The notes below the pieces were generated by a model that worked only from the letters and a program-made list of their open reading frames with translations, was not told where the DNA came from and made no database searches. Below are positions 8,498 to 17,741 of a stretch of 64,000 nt of DNA, piece after piece (position 1 is the stretch's first letter; each line of letters starts with the position of its first letter). Both the position numbers and the translations under genes were made by a program. Origin of the DNA: RGVT01 sp037129475. GTDB lineage: Bacteria; Planctomycetota; Planctomycetia; Pirellulales; UBA1268. The DNA is taken from assembly GCA_037129475.1 (NCBI GenBank), contig JBAXUY010000004.1, positions 1 through 64,000 on the forward strand. Direction: 5' to 3'.

Positions 8498-11400
8498 ATG
8501 TTTCGCCGTGCCGTCTGCGTGCCGTGCCTGCTGTCGGCGGTGATCTTCGTTGCGCTGCCGTCCAGCGCCCGTTCGCAGATCGTGCTCCAGCCGGGCCTGG
8601 GAGGCGTGCAGGGCGGCCGCACGGTGCCCACCGCGGGGTACGACGCAGCGCTTGTCGCACTCGCAGCCGGCGACTTCGCCAGCGGCCTCGAGATCGCCTC
8701 GCAGGAGTATCGCGGTGGCATCCGCGCGGGCGCCCAGCGCTGGATCGATTCGATCGCCGCGGCGATGGCAGTGGGCGAGGCCAACTACGAGCTCGGCCGC
8801 TTCCGTGAGGCGATCGCCGCCTACGACGAGGCGCTCCTGCTCTGGGCCACCTACGGCGACTGGCTGCTCGCCGTGCAGTTTCCGCAGCAACCGCTGCGCG
8901 GGCTCGCGCAGCAGCGGGTTGCCACGTGGGGCCGCAGCCAGCGCACCACCGCGCCCGCGGCGATCCCCGATCCGCTCACGATTCGCCAGGGTGGCGCCGA
9001 CCCGCAGCAGGTGCTCAAGCAGGGCGGCGTGCTCACGTCCCCGGCCGATTATCCGATCCGGCCGCAGGAGATCGTGCGCAGCCTCGTGATCTCGCTCTAT
9101 CGGCGTGCCGAGATCCTCGGCGAGCTGGCCCGCGACGGCGCCGCGCTCGACGATGCCGCGAAGGCGCTGATCCGTCGCCCCGCGCCGCCCAACCACTGGT
9201 CGCAGTCGTGGATCGACGTGTCGCTCGGCGTCGCATATTGGGCGCAAGGCAAGGCCGACCAGGCCACGCCGCTGTTGAACCGCGGCCTGATCGCGGCCAA
9301 CCAGTTCGACCACCCGCTCACGTCGTGGGGCTTGATTGTGCTCGGCCGGATCGCGCTCGACGCCGACCAGCCTGCCGCGGCGCTCAAGTATTTCGAGGAG
9401 GCGACCTACACCGCCGCCGACTACGGCGATGCGCGGGCGCTCGAGGAGGCCTTTCGCCTGGCGTTCACCGCGCACATGGCTGCAGGCACCGGCGCGATGC
9501 CGCCCGCCTTCGGCCTGGCGAGCGAGTGGGCCCGAGCCAATCTGCCGGCCATGCGGGCCCGCCTGCTCGCGATGCAGGCCGAGGGCCTCGCCGTCGCCGG
9601 CAACCTCAAGGCCGCGTCGGCCGCGCTCGACGAGATCGACGGCCGGCTGCTCCGCGGCGATTTCGGCCGGGGCACGTGCGGCATCCAGGCCGCCTACGCT
9701 GCGGCGCTCGTCGCCTATCGCTCGGGCGAGATTGCCTCCGGCGACACGCAGCTCGACCGCGCGCTCTCCCTGGCGCAGCCCCGCACGCCGAAGCTCTTCC
9801 AGACCGCGCGGCTCGTCGAGCTCGTGATGGGCGGTGCGACGACGATCTCCGACCGTCAGGCCGACGCTCTGTTCACGAAACTCCTCGGCGATCCCGCGCC
9901 GCGCGACTTCACGCTCGATCCGGTCGGCACGCTCGCCACGATGTCGGCGCCGCGCCGCGAGGCGTTCGAGGCCTGGCTCGCCCCCGCGTCGCGCCGCGGC
10001 CACGATGCCTTCCTCGCCGCTGGAGAAGCCCGGCTCCGCAGCCACTGGCTCTCGTCCCAGCCGCTCGGCGGCCGGCGCACGGCGCTCGAAACGCTCGCGG
10101 GTGCAGCCCCCGAAGTGCTGCCGCGAGCCGCTGCCGCCCGCCGTGCCGCGCTTCTCGCCCGTCATCCCGATTTCGCCCGCGTGCTCGACGAGGCGGCGAA
10201 GCAGCGGCCTGCGCTCATCGCCGCGCTCGCGGCGCCCGCCGGCGGCCCGGCGCAAGACGTAGGCTGGGATTCCTACGCAGCGCTCGGGCGGCAGCAGCGC
10301 CAGTTCATCGCGGCGCTCGCCGCCAGTCGTGAGCCGACCACGCTCGACTTCCCTCCGCTCGATGCCCCTGCCGACGTCCGGCGTCGCCTCCCCGACCGGC
10401 ATCTCATCCTGTCGTTTCAGTGGACGGCGGCCGGCCTTGCGGGGTTTCTCGAATCGAACGCCCGCGTGGCCACGTGGCAGATCAAGCGACCGGTGGCGCT
10501 CGCCAAGGAGATCGCGGGCCTCACCAAGGCGATCGGCATCGTCGACGCCGTGGCGCCGGTCTCCACCGAGCGCATGCTCGAGACCGAGTGGCCCGCCGCG
10601 GCCGAGCGGGTGGAGCGGCTGCTCTTCGAAAACTCGAAGGTCTCGCTCGGGTCCGGCGTCGAAGAACTCGTGATCGTGCCCGACGGTCTGCTCTGGTATC
10701 TGCCGTTCGAGCTGTTGCCCGTGGGCTCGGCCCGCGAGGTGGCCGTCGACGATCCGGCCGCGGGAAGCGCCGGCCCGCGCGCGCTGCTGCGCGACGCCTG
10801 CCGCATCCGCTACGCACCCACCCGCAGCCTGGCGGTGCGCCGGTTCGAGCCGGCGGCCGTCGACGGCATGCTCGGCGTTCAGGCGGTGCGGCCGTTCCGG
10901 GGCGATCGACCCGAGGTCGGTGCCGCGGTCACGGCCCGGTTTGCGGAGGCGTTCGACAGGGTCGTGTCGCTCTCCGCCGCAGGCTCGGCCGCACTTGCCG
11001 CCTCGCTCTGTGATCGGCTCGTGCTCGCCGACGAACTCGTGGGCGACGGCCCGATCGCCGAGCGGCCGCTCGCTGTGAACGTGTCGGGCAAGCCCGGGTT
11101 CACGTTTGGCGACTGGCTCTCCCCGCCGCCGAAGCGGCCGCAGCTCGTGATCGTGCCCGGGCTCCAAACGGAGATGGCCGACGGCCTCGCCAAGCTGCCG
11201 GCGCGGCCCGGCGACGACCTGTTCGTCGCGGCCACCGACCTGCTCGCCGCCGGGGCCACCACGGCCGTCGTGAGCCGGTGGCGCGTGGGGGGCAAACTCG
11301 CCGTCGATCTCGTCGAGGAGTTTCTGCGTGATCTGGACGTCGAGCCGGATGCCGACGACGAAGCGCCGCAGGTCCGATCGCGGGTCGCCGCGAGCTGGCA

Positions 11401-11611
11401 GCGGGCGGTCGACGTGGTCACGGCCGAAGAGCCCGACGTGGCCCGCGAGCCGCGCGTGAAGCAGTCGCCGGGGGCCGTGCTCGGCGATGCGAAGCATCCG
11501 TTCTTCTGGGCCGGCTATGTCCTCGTCGACTGCGGCCGGGGCACGTATGAAGAGCCCGCCGCACCTGCGCGGGCGCCGGCCGCCGCCGCCCCACCCAAGG
11601 CGGCGCCATGA
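8498..11611 (+). CDS. secreted TPR protein with degenerate CHAT-like C-terminal domain
   Basis: A 1037-residue protein. Signal peptide at about residues 1-27 (ending SSARSQ), helical TPR-type region from about 45 to 640, then an alpha/beta C-terminal region. The latter has CHAT-family landmarks: SKVSLGSGVEELVIVPDGLLWYLPFELLP near 710-740, an AGATTAVVSRWRVGG block and terminal HPFFWAGYVLVD (about 1000-1011). CHAT proteases need a His in a GHG motif and a Cys in an SACxT motif. Here the equivalent strand reads IVPGLQTEM and no GHG is visible, so the catalytic dyad appears lost. It is likely a periplasmic scaffold or sensor. Its stop overlaps the start of the next gene (ATGA). Confidence 0.7.
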   Translation: MFRRAVCVPCLLSAVIFVALPSSARSQIVLQPGLGGVQGGRTVPTAGYDAALVALAAGDFASGLEIASQEYRGGIRAGAQRWIDSIAAAMAVGEANYELGRFREAIAAYDEALLLWATYGDWLLAVQFPQQPLRGLAQQRVATWGRSQRTTAPAAIPDPLTIRQGGADPQQVLKQGGVLTSPADYPIRPQEIVRSLVISLYRRAEILGELARDGAALDDAAKALIRRPAPPNHWSQSWIDVSLGVAYWAQGKADQATPLLNRGLIAANQFDHPLTSWGLIVLGRIALDADQPAAALKYFEEATYTAADYGDARALEEAFRLAFTAHMAAGTGAMPPAFGLASEWARANLPAMRARLLAMQAEGLAVAGNLKAASAALDEIDGRLLRGDFGRGTCGIQAAYAAALVAYRSGEIASGDTQLDRALSLAQPRTPKLFQTARLVELVMGGATTISDRQADALFTKLLGDPAPRDFTLDPVGTLATMSAPRREAFEAWLAPASRRGHDAFLAAGEARLRSHWLSSQPLGGRRTALETLAGAAPEVLPRAAAARRAALLARHPDFARVLDEAAKQRPALIAALAAPAGGPAQDVGWDSYAALGRQQRQFIAALAASREPTTLDFPPLDAPADVRRRLPDRHLILSFQWTAAGLAGFLESNARVATWQIKRPVALAKEIAGLTKAIGIVDAVAPVSTERMLETEWPAAAERVERLLFENSKVSLGSGVEELVIVPDGLLWYLPFELLPVGSAREVAVDDPAAGSAGPRALLRDACRIRYAPTRSLAVRRFEPAAVDGMLGVQAVRPFRGDRPEVGAAVTARFAEAFDRVVSLSAAGSAALAASLCDRLVLADELVGDGPIAERPLAVNVSGKPGFTFGDWLSPPPKRPQLVIVPGLQTEMADGLAKLPARPGDDLFVAATDLLAAGATTAVVSRWRVGGKLAVDLVEEFLRDLDVEPDADDEAPQVRSRVAASWQRAVDVVTAEEPDVAREPRVKQSPGAVLGDAKHPFFWAGYVLVDCGRGTYEEPAAPARAPAAAAPPKAAP

Positions 11612-12447
11612 CGGAGGCCGCCACGGCAGCCGGGCTCGGCACCGATGTCGGCGGCTTCGCGCTGCTCGCGATCGTCACGTTCGTGGCGGCCGCGGTGAAC
11701 TCCGTCGCAGGGGGCGGCACGATCCTCACGTTCCCGGCGCTCGCGGCAATCTTGCCGGCTGGCCCCTCGCGGCTGGTGGTCGCCAATGCCACGAGCACGA
11801 TCGGCCTCTGGCCGGGGGCCGTGTCGGCGGCGTGGGCCTATCGCGGCGAGCGGGTCGGGCAGCCGGCGTTCACGCGCTGGCTCGTGGTGCCGAGCATCGT
11901 GGGTGCGTTGCTCGGCGCATGGCTCGTGGTGGTGCTGCCGCCGGAGTGGTTCGCCACGCTCGTGCCGTGGCTGATTCTCGTGGCCGCGGTGCTGTTCGCG
12001 CTCCAGCCGCAGATCGTGGGCCTGGCGGCGCGGCTTCGCGGGCCGGCAGCCGATCGGCCCGCCGCGCGCCCTGCGGCCGGCCTGCCGCTCGCCTGCCTGC
12101 TGCAGTTTCTCGTGGCGGTCTACGGGGGCTACTTCGGCGCCGGCATCGGCATTCTGATGCTCGCGATGCTCGGCCTGCTCGGCCTCGGCGACATCCACAA
12201 GCTCAACGCCGTGAAAAACGTGCTTGGCATGCTCATCAACGGTGCCGCGGCCCTGCTCTTCGCCGTCGGCTCGTTCGCCGGATCGCACGCCGTCTCGTGG
12301 CCGCACGCCGCGGTGATGGCCGCGAGCGCCGTCGCCGGCGGCTTTGCCGGCGCGATCGTCGCCCGCCGGTTGCCCGCCCCGATCGTGCGCCGTGCCGTCG
12401 CCCTCATCGCCTTCGCCCTCGCCGGCTATTATTTCATTACGGGCTGA
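11608..12447 (+). CDS. TSUP-family membrane transporter (TauE/SafE-like)
   Basis: A 279-residue membrane protein with about eight hydrophobic helices. It shows the family signature in the first repeat (VNSVAGGGTILTFPAL, about 30-45) and a second repeat starting near YGGYFGAGIGILML (about 172-185). TSUP proteins move sulfite, sulfonates or other anions, and the substrate cannot be told from sequence. The ATG overlaps the upstream stop by 4 bp, so it is coupled to the CHAT-like gene. No functional link between the two is known to me. Confidence 0.85.
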   Translation: MTEAATAAGLGTDVGGFALLAIVTFVAAAVNSVAGGGTILTFPALAAILPAGPSRLVVANATSTIGLWPGAVSAAWAYRGERVGQPAFTRWLVVPSIVGALLGAWLVVVLPPEWFATLVPWLILVAAVLFALQPQIVGLAARLRGPAADRPAARPAAGLPLACLLQFLVAVYGGYFGAGIGILMLAMLGLLGLGDIHKLNAVKNVLGMLINGAAALLFAVGSFAGSHAVSWPHAAVMAASAVAGGFAGAIVARRLPAPIVRRAVALIAFALAGYYFITG

Positions 12448-12483
12448 TTTTGATTCCGCGACTCGCATCGATAGTTTGATGGC

Positions 12484-12798
12484 ATGAACCCTGTCGCATC
12501 AAAAATAGAGATTGTCGGTCGGCTGCAGGCAATTGCTGACCGCATGCACGGGCTTGGAGTCAATCGAGTGTCTCTGTTCGGGTCGTGGGCTCGCGATGCT
12601 GGCCATGAGGCAAGCGACATCGACCTGCTGGTCGAGTTTCGTCCGCGCGAAAAAACATTCGCGCGGTACGTCGAGCTCGCCGAGTTGTTCGAGGCAGTTC
12701 TCGGGCGGCCGGTGGATCTCGTCACGACGGACGGCCTCTCACCGCATATTGGCCCGAAGATTCGGGAAGAGGCTGTCGATGTCGTTCGCGCCGCATGA
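12484..12798 (+). CDS. mntA: MntA-type minimal nucleotidyltransferase antitoxin
   Basis: A 104-residue protein with the minimal nucleotidyltransferase motif GSX10DXD, from GSWARDAG to SDIDLLVEF near residues 35-50. Members of this family transfer AMP onto the partner HEPN toxin and so neutralise it. It overlaps the HEPN gene by 20 bp, the usual order for MNT/HEPN modules. GC content and codon use look less extreme than in neighbouring genes, which fits a mobile module. Confidence 0.85.
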   Translation: MNPVASKIEIVGRLQAIADRMHGLGVNRVSLFGSWARDAGHEASDIDLLVEFRPREKTFARYVELAELFEAVLGRPVDLVTTDGLSPHIGPKIREEAVDVVRAA

Positions 12799-13126
12799 CT
12801 ACCCGCGACACATCCTGGATGAATGCGATTTTCTCCTCGACACCGCGGCCGGCGTAACCGCCGAGGCATTCCTTGCCGACAAGACGCTTCGGAGAGCCTT
12901 TCAACGGAGCCTGGAAGTCATCGGCGAGGCCTCGAAGCAACTCTCCGGAGACTTTCGGTCAACACATCCTGATCTCCCGTGGAGGGAAATGGCTGCCATG
13001 CGCGACCGATTGATTCACGGCTATTTTGGAGTCGACGACGCAATCGTCTGGGACGTCGTGCAGTCGCACATTCCACTTGTTCGCGCGGCTGTGCTAGAGA
13101 TTCTCACTGGCTACGATGACGGCTGA
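12779..13126 (+). CDS. hepT: HepT-type HEPN RNase toxin (DUF86)
   Basis: A 115-residue all-helical protein of the HepT/DUF86 family. The RNase motif RX4HXY is intact (Arg75, His80, Tyr82 in MRDRLIHGYF), and Tyr82 is the residue modified by MntA in characterised pairs. ATG 12779 lies inside the antitoxin gene in another frame and starts the conserved MSFAPHDYPRH region. It probably forms a functional toxin-antitoxin pair with the preceding gene. A REP array follows 45 bp later. Confidence 0.85.
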   Translation: MSFAPHDYPRHILDECDFLLDTAAGVTAEAFLADKTLRRAFQRSLEVIGEASKQLSGDFRSTHPDLPWREMAAMRDRLIHGYFGVDDAIVWDVVQSHIPLVRAAVLEILTGYDDG

Positions 13127-13171
13127 GAGGCTTTCAACGGTTTTTTCTCTGAAAGCGTCGCACCCGTGCCC

Positions 13172-13259
13172 GTAGGGACGGAGCTCCGACTCTGTCCATT
13201 CGACAGGCCTGGAGGCCTGTCGCTACAAGCATTCAACAGGCCTGGAGGCGTGTCGCTAC
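13172..13259. repeat. REP-like cluster, three hairpins
   Basis: One direct copy at 13172-13197 (GTAGGGACGG...) is followed by two inverted copies at 13201-13226 and 13234-13259, each ending CGCTAC. The last base is only 6 bp before the ATG of the ABC ATPase, leaving no room for a normal Shine-Dalgarno sequence. Confidence 0.9.
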
Positions 13260-13265
13260 AAGCCC

Positions 13266-14138
13266 ATGCTCGTCGAAACGGTCGATCTCACGAAGCGGTA
13301 TGGCGCGTTCACGGCGCTCGATTGCTGTTCGTTCGGCGTGCGCGAGGGGGAGATCTTCGGCCTGCTCGGCCCCAACGGTGCCGGCAAGACCACGCTCCTG
13401 CGGCTTTTGCTCGGGTTCATCCACCCCACGGCCGGCTCGGCCCGCGTGGCCGGGTTCGACTGCGTGGCCGAGTCGCTCGCCGTGCGGGCCCGCACGGCCT
13501 ACCTGCCCGGTGAGGCCCGGCTGTTTCGCCGCATGAACGGCTTTCAGACGCTCGACTTCTTCGCCGGGCTGCGCCGCGAATGTCGGCGCGACCGGGCCGC
13601 CGAGGTGGCCCGCCGGCTCGATCTCGACTGTTCCCGGCAGGTGGCCCGCATGAGCACGGGCATGCGGCAGAAATTGGCACTCGCCGCGGTGCTCGCCACC
13701 GACTCTGCGCTCACGATTCTCGACGAGCCCACGGCCAATCTCGACCCCACGGCCCGGGCCGAGGTGCTCGCGCTTGTCCGCGAGGCCCGCGCGGCGGGCC
13801 GCACCGTGATTTTTTCGTCGCACGTTCTCTCGGAAGTCGAAACCACCTGCGACCGCGTGGCGATCGTGCGGGCCGGGCGGCTCGTGCACGAGCAGTGCAT
13901 CGCCGATCTGCGCCGCAGCCACCGGATCACGGCCCGGCTGGCGGGCGCGTGGAAGGCGATCCCGGCCGAACTCGAGTCTCACGCCACGCTCGTCTCCCAG
14001 CGCGACGGCCGCGTGGTGCTCGAGTCGGGCGACTCGCTCGCGCCGCTCCTCGGCTGGCTGGCCACGCTGCCGCTCGACGAAGTGCAGATCGAGCCCGTGG
14101 GGCTCGGCGGCATCTATGATCGCTTCCACCGTATGTAG
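13266..14138 (+). CDS. ABC transporter ATP-binding protein (CcmA/NatA-type)
   Basis: A 290-residue ATPase subunit. Walker A GPNGAGKTT is at 35-43, the signature is MSTGMRQKLAL near 129-139 (LSGG replaced by MSTGM, as in many NatA-like exporters) and Walker B is LTILDEPT at 149-156. The tail after about 215 is a short C-terminal extension. It pairs with the ABC-2 permease at 14237. The start codon sits 6 bp after a REP array and has no visible ribosome-binding site. The stop codon TAG (14136-14138) belongs to the GTAG foot of the next array. Confidence 0.9.
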   Translation: MLVETVDLTKRYGAFTALDCCSFGVREGEIFGLLGPNGAGKTTLLRLLLGFIHPTAGSARVAGFDCVAESLAVRARTAYLPGEARLFRRMNGFQTLDFFAGLRRECRRDRAAEVARRLDLDCSRQVARMSTGMRQKLALAAVLATDSALTILDEPTANLDPTARAEVLALVREARAAGRTVIFSSHVLSEVETTCDRVAIVRAGRLVHEQCIADLRRSHRITARLAGAWKAIPAELESHATLVSQRDGRVVLESGDSLAPLLGWLATLPLDEVQIEPVGLGGIYDRFHRM

Positions 14139-14225
14139 GGACGGAGCTCCAGCTCTGTCCATCGACTCCACGTAGGGACGGAGCTCCAGCTCTGTCCATC
14201 GACAGGCCTGGAGGCCTGTCGCTAC
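14135..14225. repeat. REP-like cluster between ABC ATPase and permease genes
   Basis: Two direct copies with arms GGACGGAGCT/AGCTCTGTCC start at 14135 and 14173; an inverted copy with AGGCCT arms ends CTAC at 14225. The cluster fills the whole gap between two genes that should be co-transcribed. Its first GTAG supplies the stop of the ATPase gene. Confidence 0.9.
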
Positions 14226-14236
14226 AAAACACGCAC

Positions 14237-15067
14237 ATGTTCAATACCGCTATCTGGAAAAAAACGTGGGGCGACCAGCGCGTGCTGGTGCTGTCGTTCG
14301 TCGCACTCTGGTCGGCGTTTCCGTGGATCTACATCTGGCTGTCGTCGCAGATCCCGATGCCCGCCTTTCAAGACGTGCTGCTGCGGGCGATCCCGCAGGA
14401 TTGGCAGCGGCTCTCCGGCGTGCCGTTTTCCGAGGTGGCCACCCATGCCGGCCGCGTGGCGCTCGCGTTCGTCGATCCGGTGGTGGTGCTCGCCGCCACG
14501 GTGTTCGGGATCACACGCGGCAGCGATGCCGTGTCGGGCCCGCTCGAGCGGGGCACGATGGAGATGGTGCTCGCCCAGCCTGTGAATCGCGTGGCGGTGT
14601 TCGTGTCGCAGGCGCTCGCCACGATTGCGGCGGCCGCCCTGCTCTCGGCCGTGCTCTTCGGCGCCGCGGCGTCGGCGGTGGCGCTCGGGCCGTGGGCGGG
14701 CAAGGTCGATCCGCTGCGGCTGGTGCCTGCGGCGCTCAATGTGTTTGGCCTCATGGTGTGCATGGCAGGGATCTCGGCCTGCGTGTCGGCGGCCGACAGT
14801 TACCGCTGGCGCACGATCGGGATCATGTGCGGGTTTTACGTATTCGCGATCCTGGCGAAGCTCGTGGGCCGGCTTTCCACCACGCTCGGCTGGTGCGGCT
14901 ATTTCTCGATCCTCAACGCCTACGAGCCGCAGCGGCTGGTGGGCGATCCCGCCACGGCGTGGAGGCTGCTGCTGGCCTACGACGGCGTGCTGCTGGGCCT
15001 CGGCCTCGCGGCATATGCGGTGGGAGCGTGGGTGTTCGCGAAACGCGACCTCCCCGCGCCGCTGTAG
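14237..15067 (+). CDS. ABC-2 type permease (NosY-like)
   Basis: A 276-residue membrane protein with about six hydrophobic helices and the NosY-type RGSDAVSGPLERGTMEMVLAQPVNR segment (about 95-118) typical of ABC-2 permeases. It is the membrane partner of the ATPase at 13266. The substrate is unknown. The TAG stop (15065-15067) lies in the GTAG foot of the following REP array, so the last residues (LPAPL) abut the repeat directly. Confidence 0.85.
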   Translation: MFNTAIWKKTWGDQRVLVLSFVALWSAFPWIYIWLSSQIPMPAFQDVLLRAIPQDWQRLSGVPFSEVATHAGRVALAFVDPVVVLAATVFGITRGSDAVSGPLERGTMEMVLAQPVNRVAVFVSQALATIAAAALLSAVLFGAAASAVALGPWAGKVDPLRLVPAALNVFGLMVCMAGISACVSAADSYRWRTIGIMCGFYVFAILAKLVGRLSTTLGWCGYFSILNAYEPQRLVGDPATAWRLLLAYDGVLLGLGLAAYAVGAWVFAKRDLPAPL

Positions 15068-15225
15068 CGACAGGCCTCCAGGCCTGTCGAAATTCCCACG
15101 TAGCGACGGGCCTCCAGGCCTGTCGAAATTCCCACGTAGCGACAGGTCTCCAGGCCTGTCGAAATTCCCACGTAGCGACAGGCCTCCAGGCCTGTCGAAG
15201 GACAGAGCTTGATCTCTGTCCCTCC
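15064..15225. repeat. REP-like array, four copies in 36-bp tandem plus inverted partner
   Basis: GTAG feet lie at 15064, 15100, 15136 and 15172, an exact 36-bp period made of a 26-base hairpin and a conserved spacer AAATTCCCAC. A degenerate inverted copy (GGACAGAG/CTCTGTCC) follows at 15200-15221. The whole array separates the permease gene from the TPR gene. Confidence 0.92.
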
Positions 15226-15293
15226 GGAGATGCCGCTGTAGCGTTCGATCGGCTGGTTGCCGCATACTATTGACCGCCCCAAGGAGGTTCGCG

Positions 15294-17000
15294 ATGCCCC
15301 TGCGACTGCTGCTCCTGCTCGCTCTCTGTCTGCCCTGTGGCGCGGCGTCCGCCGCCGACGAGCCCGGCCAGGCCGATCTCGATGCCGCCATCGATGCGAA
15401 GCTGGCCGCCGACAACTTCGACGACTTCGGGGCCGTGCTCGAGCTCTGCCAGTCGGCCCTCAAGAAAGGTCTCGACGAAGAAGGCAAGAAGTTCGCCGCT
15501 GACCTCTACACCGGCACGCTCATGGACCGGGCGAGCATGGTGGTGGAGGCGATCTTCGACGGTCCGAATCCCGACCCGCAGTGGCAGCGGATGCGGGAGT
15601 TCGCGATGCGCGACCTCGACGAAGCCATCGACCGCGATCCGAAGCTCGGGGCGGTCTGGCTGATGACCGCCCGCCTGCAGAGCCTACCCGGCGGCGACCG
15701 CAAGCGGGCCGACGAGGCGGCCGACAAGGCGATCGACCTCGGCGGCGACGACAAGCTCCTGGTCGCCCAGGCCCACGTCATCCGCGGCAACCTCCGCGAC
15801 GACGACAAGGCCGCGCGGGCGGCCGACTACGACAAGGCGGTGGAGCTCGCCCCGCGTGACAAAGACGTGCGCCGCACCCGCGGCCTCTTCCACCTGCTCA
15901 ACGACGAGTTCGACGAAGCCCGGGCCGACCTCGCGGTGGCGATCGAGGAGGATCCCGACGACGTCTCGCTGCTCGAGGCCCTCGGCATGGCCTACATGAT
16001 GGAAAACAAGCTCGACGAGGCGCAGAAGGCGTTCGACAAGGCGATCGACATCGACCCCGACGCCCCCGGCGCGCTGCTCCAGCGGGCCCGCGTGCTCGCG
16101 CTCAAGGGGGAGCAGCCGAAGGCGATCGCCGACCTCGACAAGGCGATCGAGCTCGATCCCGACGACGCGATCCCGCTCGTGCTCCGGGCCCGCATCCACC
16201 AGCAGGCCGGCAACACGGAGCAGGCCCAGGCCGACCTCGAAAGCGTGCTTCGCCGACGGGCCGACCATCCCGCGGCCCTCGAGCTCCGTGGCCTGATCGC
16301 CGCCGAGCGCAACGACTATCCTGCGGCGATTCGCGACTTCCGCAAGCTCGTGTCGCAGCATGGCGACGACGCCCTGCTCGTGGGCCAGCTCGGCATGCTC
16401 TACCTCGCGGCGAAACAGCCCCGCGAGGCGATCAAGCGATTCACGCGGGCGCTCGAGCTCGACGACAGGCAGTTCCTGAGCCGCCGCGGCCGCAGCGACG
16501 CGGCGATCTCGATCGGCGACCACAAGGCCGCCCTCGACGACCTCGAGAAAGCGCTCGAGCTCGACGATGACAACGACGGCGTGCTCAACAACCTCGCCTG
16601 GCTGTTGGCCACGTCCCCCGACGACTCGATCCGCGACGGCAAGCGGGCGATCGACCTGGCGACGAAGGCCTGCGAAGAGACGGAGTGGAAGCAGGCCCAC
16701 ATCATCAGCACGCTGGCAGCCAGCTACGCCGAGACGGGCGATTTTGCGAAGGCCCGCGAATACAGCCAGAAGGCGGTGGAGACGGGCGGCGAGTCGCCGG
16801 AAGTGAAGGAGCAGCTGCAACACGAGCTCGCCAGCTACGAGGCGGAGAAGCCGTGGCGCGAGCGGCAGGAATTGGCCGAGGCGAAGCTCGCCGAAGCGGG
16901 AGGCGACCTCGTGCTCGAAGCAGTGCGTGAGGATGAGGAAGACGCGCCGGCCGAGAAGCAGGCCGCGGAGAAAAAGCCCCGTCGCCCCTTCGACGAGTAG
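15294..17000 (+). CDS. secreted TPR-repeat protein
   Basis: A 568-residue protein. Signal peptide at about residues 1-20 (LLLLALCLPCGAASAADE), then about ten tetratricopeptide repeats between about 60 and 500 (for example ALGMAYMMENKLDEAQKAFDKAIDIDPDAP and ALVLRARIHQ-type units). It ends in an acidic/basic low-complexity tail. TPRs hold protein partners, so a periplasmic scaffolding role is likely. ATG 15294 is chosen because AAGGAGG lies 6 bases upstream, a strong ribosome-binding site. An upstream in-frame start at 15270 would spoil the signal peptide. Confidence 0.8.
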   Translation: MPLRLLLLLALCLPCGAASAADEPGQADLDAAIDAKLAADNFDDFGAVLELCQSALKKGLDEEGKKFAADLYTGTLMDRASMVVEAIFDGPNPDPQWQRMREFAMRDLDEAIDRDPKLGAVWLMTARLQSLPGGDRKRADEAADKAIDLGGDDKLLVAQAHVIRGNLRDDDKAARAADYDKAVELAPRDKDVRRTRGLFHLLNDEFDEARADLAVAIEEDPDDVSLLEALGMAYMMENKLDEAQKAFDKAIDIDPDAPGALLQRARVLALKGEQPKAIADLDKAIELDPDDAIPLVLRARIHQQAGNTEQAQADLESVLRRRADHPAALELRGLIAAERNDYPAAIRDFRKLVSQHGDDALLVGQLGMLYLAAKQPREAIKRFTRALELDDRQFLSRRGRSDAAISIGDHKAALDDLEKALELDDDNDGVLNNLAWLLATSPDDSIRDGKRAIDLATKACEETEWKQAHIISTLAASYAETGDFAKAREYSQKAVETGGESPEVKEQLQHELASYEAEKPWRERQELAEAKLAEAGGDLVLEAVREDEEDAPAEKQAAEKKPRRPFDE

Positions 17001-17007
17001 GCACTCC

Positions 17008-17169
17008 GTAGCGACAGGCCTCCAGGCCTGTCGAAATTCCGACGTATCGACGGGCCTCCAGGCCTGTCGGATTTCCGTCGTAGCGACAGGCCTCCAGGCC
17101 TGTCGGATTTCTTTCGTAGCGACGGGCCTCCAGGCCTGTCGCCGGACAGAGCTGGAGCTCTGTCCCTAC
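17008..17169. repeat. REP-like array, four copies in 36-bp tandem plus inverted partner
   Basis: Feet lie at 17008, 17044 (GTAT), 17080 and 17116, again a 36-bp period. An inverted copy with arms GGACAGAGCT/AGCTCTGTCC ends CTAC at 17169. The array lies between convergent genes. CTA 17166-17168 is the stop codon of the minus-strand gene. Confidence 0.92.
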
Positions 17170-17738
17170 ATTCCCACACGTCGCGCGGCGGCAGTGTTGC
17201 CGGCACGTTGCCAGGCCTTGAACGCCAGCTGTCTCGCGTCGGCTGCGAGGTCGGTGCGGCCGTCGGTGTCGGCTCGCGTCGCAATCCGTTCGGCCGCCTC
17301 GGCGAGCCGCGTGGCGCGGGCGGGGTCGAGCGGCCGCAGCGGGATCTCGGCGAGCGATTCGAATTCGATCGCGAGTTCGTCCACGTCGAACACGGCCGAC
17401 GTCAGCGTGACGGCGCGGCTCACGATCTCGGCGCTGCCGGCGGCGGCTCCGAGCCGGCGGGCCTCGTCGAGCATGAGCCACTTGAGGGCGGTCTGCGGCT
17501 CCTCGTGGGCGGCGGCGAGGAGCGTGTCGGCGGCGGTGCGGGCGCCGGCCGCGGTTTCGGTGTGGGAGAGGGCGCCTTTGAACCGGGCCTTGAGGGCGGC
17601 GCGGGCGTCCACGAGGTCGCGCTGCGAGGGGGGCCGGGGCAGGGCGGCCGAGGCGGGCAGTTGCCGCATCGTGGGGCGATCCTCGGCGTGGGCGGCCGAG
17701 GCAAGGATGATCACGAGCAAAACAGCGCGGAGCGGCAT
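17166..17738 (-). CDS. small secreted helical protein, unknown function
   Basis: A 190-residue protein with a signal peptide (MPLRAVLLVIILASAAHAED, cleavage near residue 18) and an Ala/Arg/Leu-rich helical body. No family was recognised. ATG 17738 is the sensible start: the open frame continues upstream to 17915, but that stretch is only translated REP sequence. A REP array begins 3 bp upstream of the ATG and another supplies the TAG stop, so the gene is boxed in by repeats on both sides. Confidence 0.65.
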   Translation of the reverse strand: MPLRAVLLVIILASAAHAEDRPTMRQLPASAALPRPPSQRDLVDARAALKARFKGALSHTETAAGARTAADTLLAAAHEEPQTALKWLMLDEARRLGAAAGSAEIVSRAVTLTSAVFDVDELAIEFESLAEIPLRPLDPARATRLAEAAERIATRADTDGRTDLAADARQLAFKAWQRAGNTAAARRVGM

Positions 17739-17741
17739 CTC

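Noticed and set aside
7844..11497. 1217-codon minus-strand open frame opposite the CHAT-like gene
   Set aside because: Antisense shadow of a gene with signal peptide and domain evidence; its composition (Arg/Gly/His) is not protein-like.
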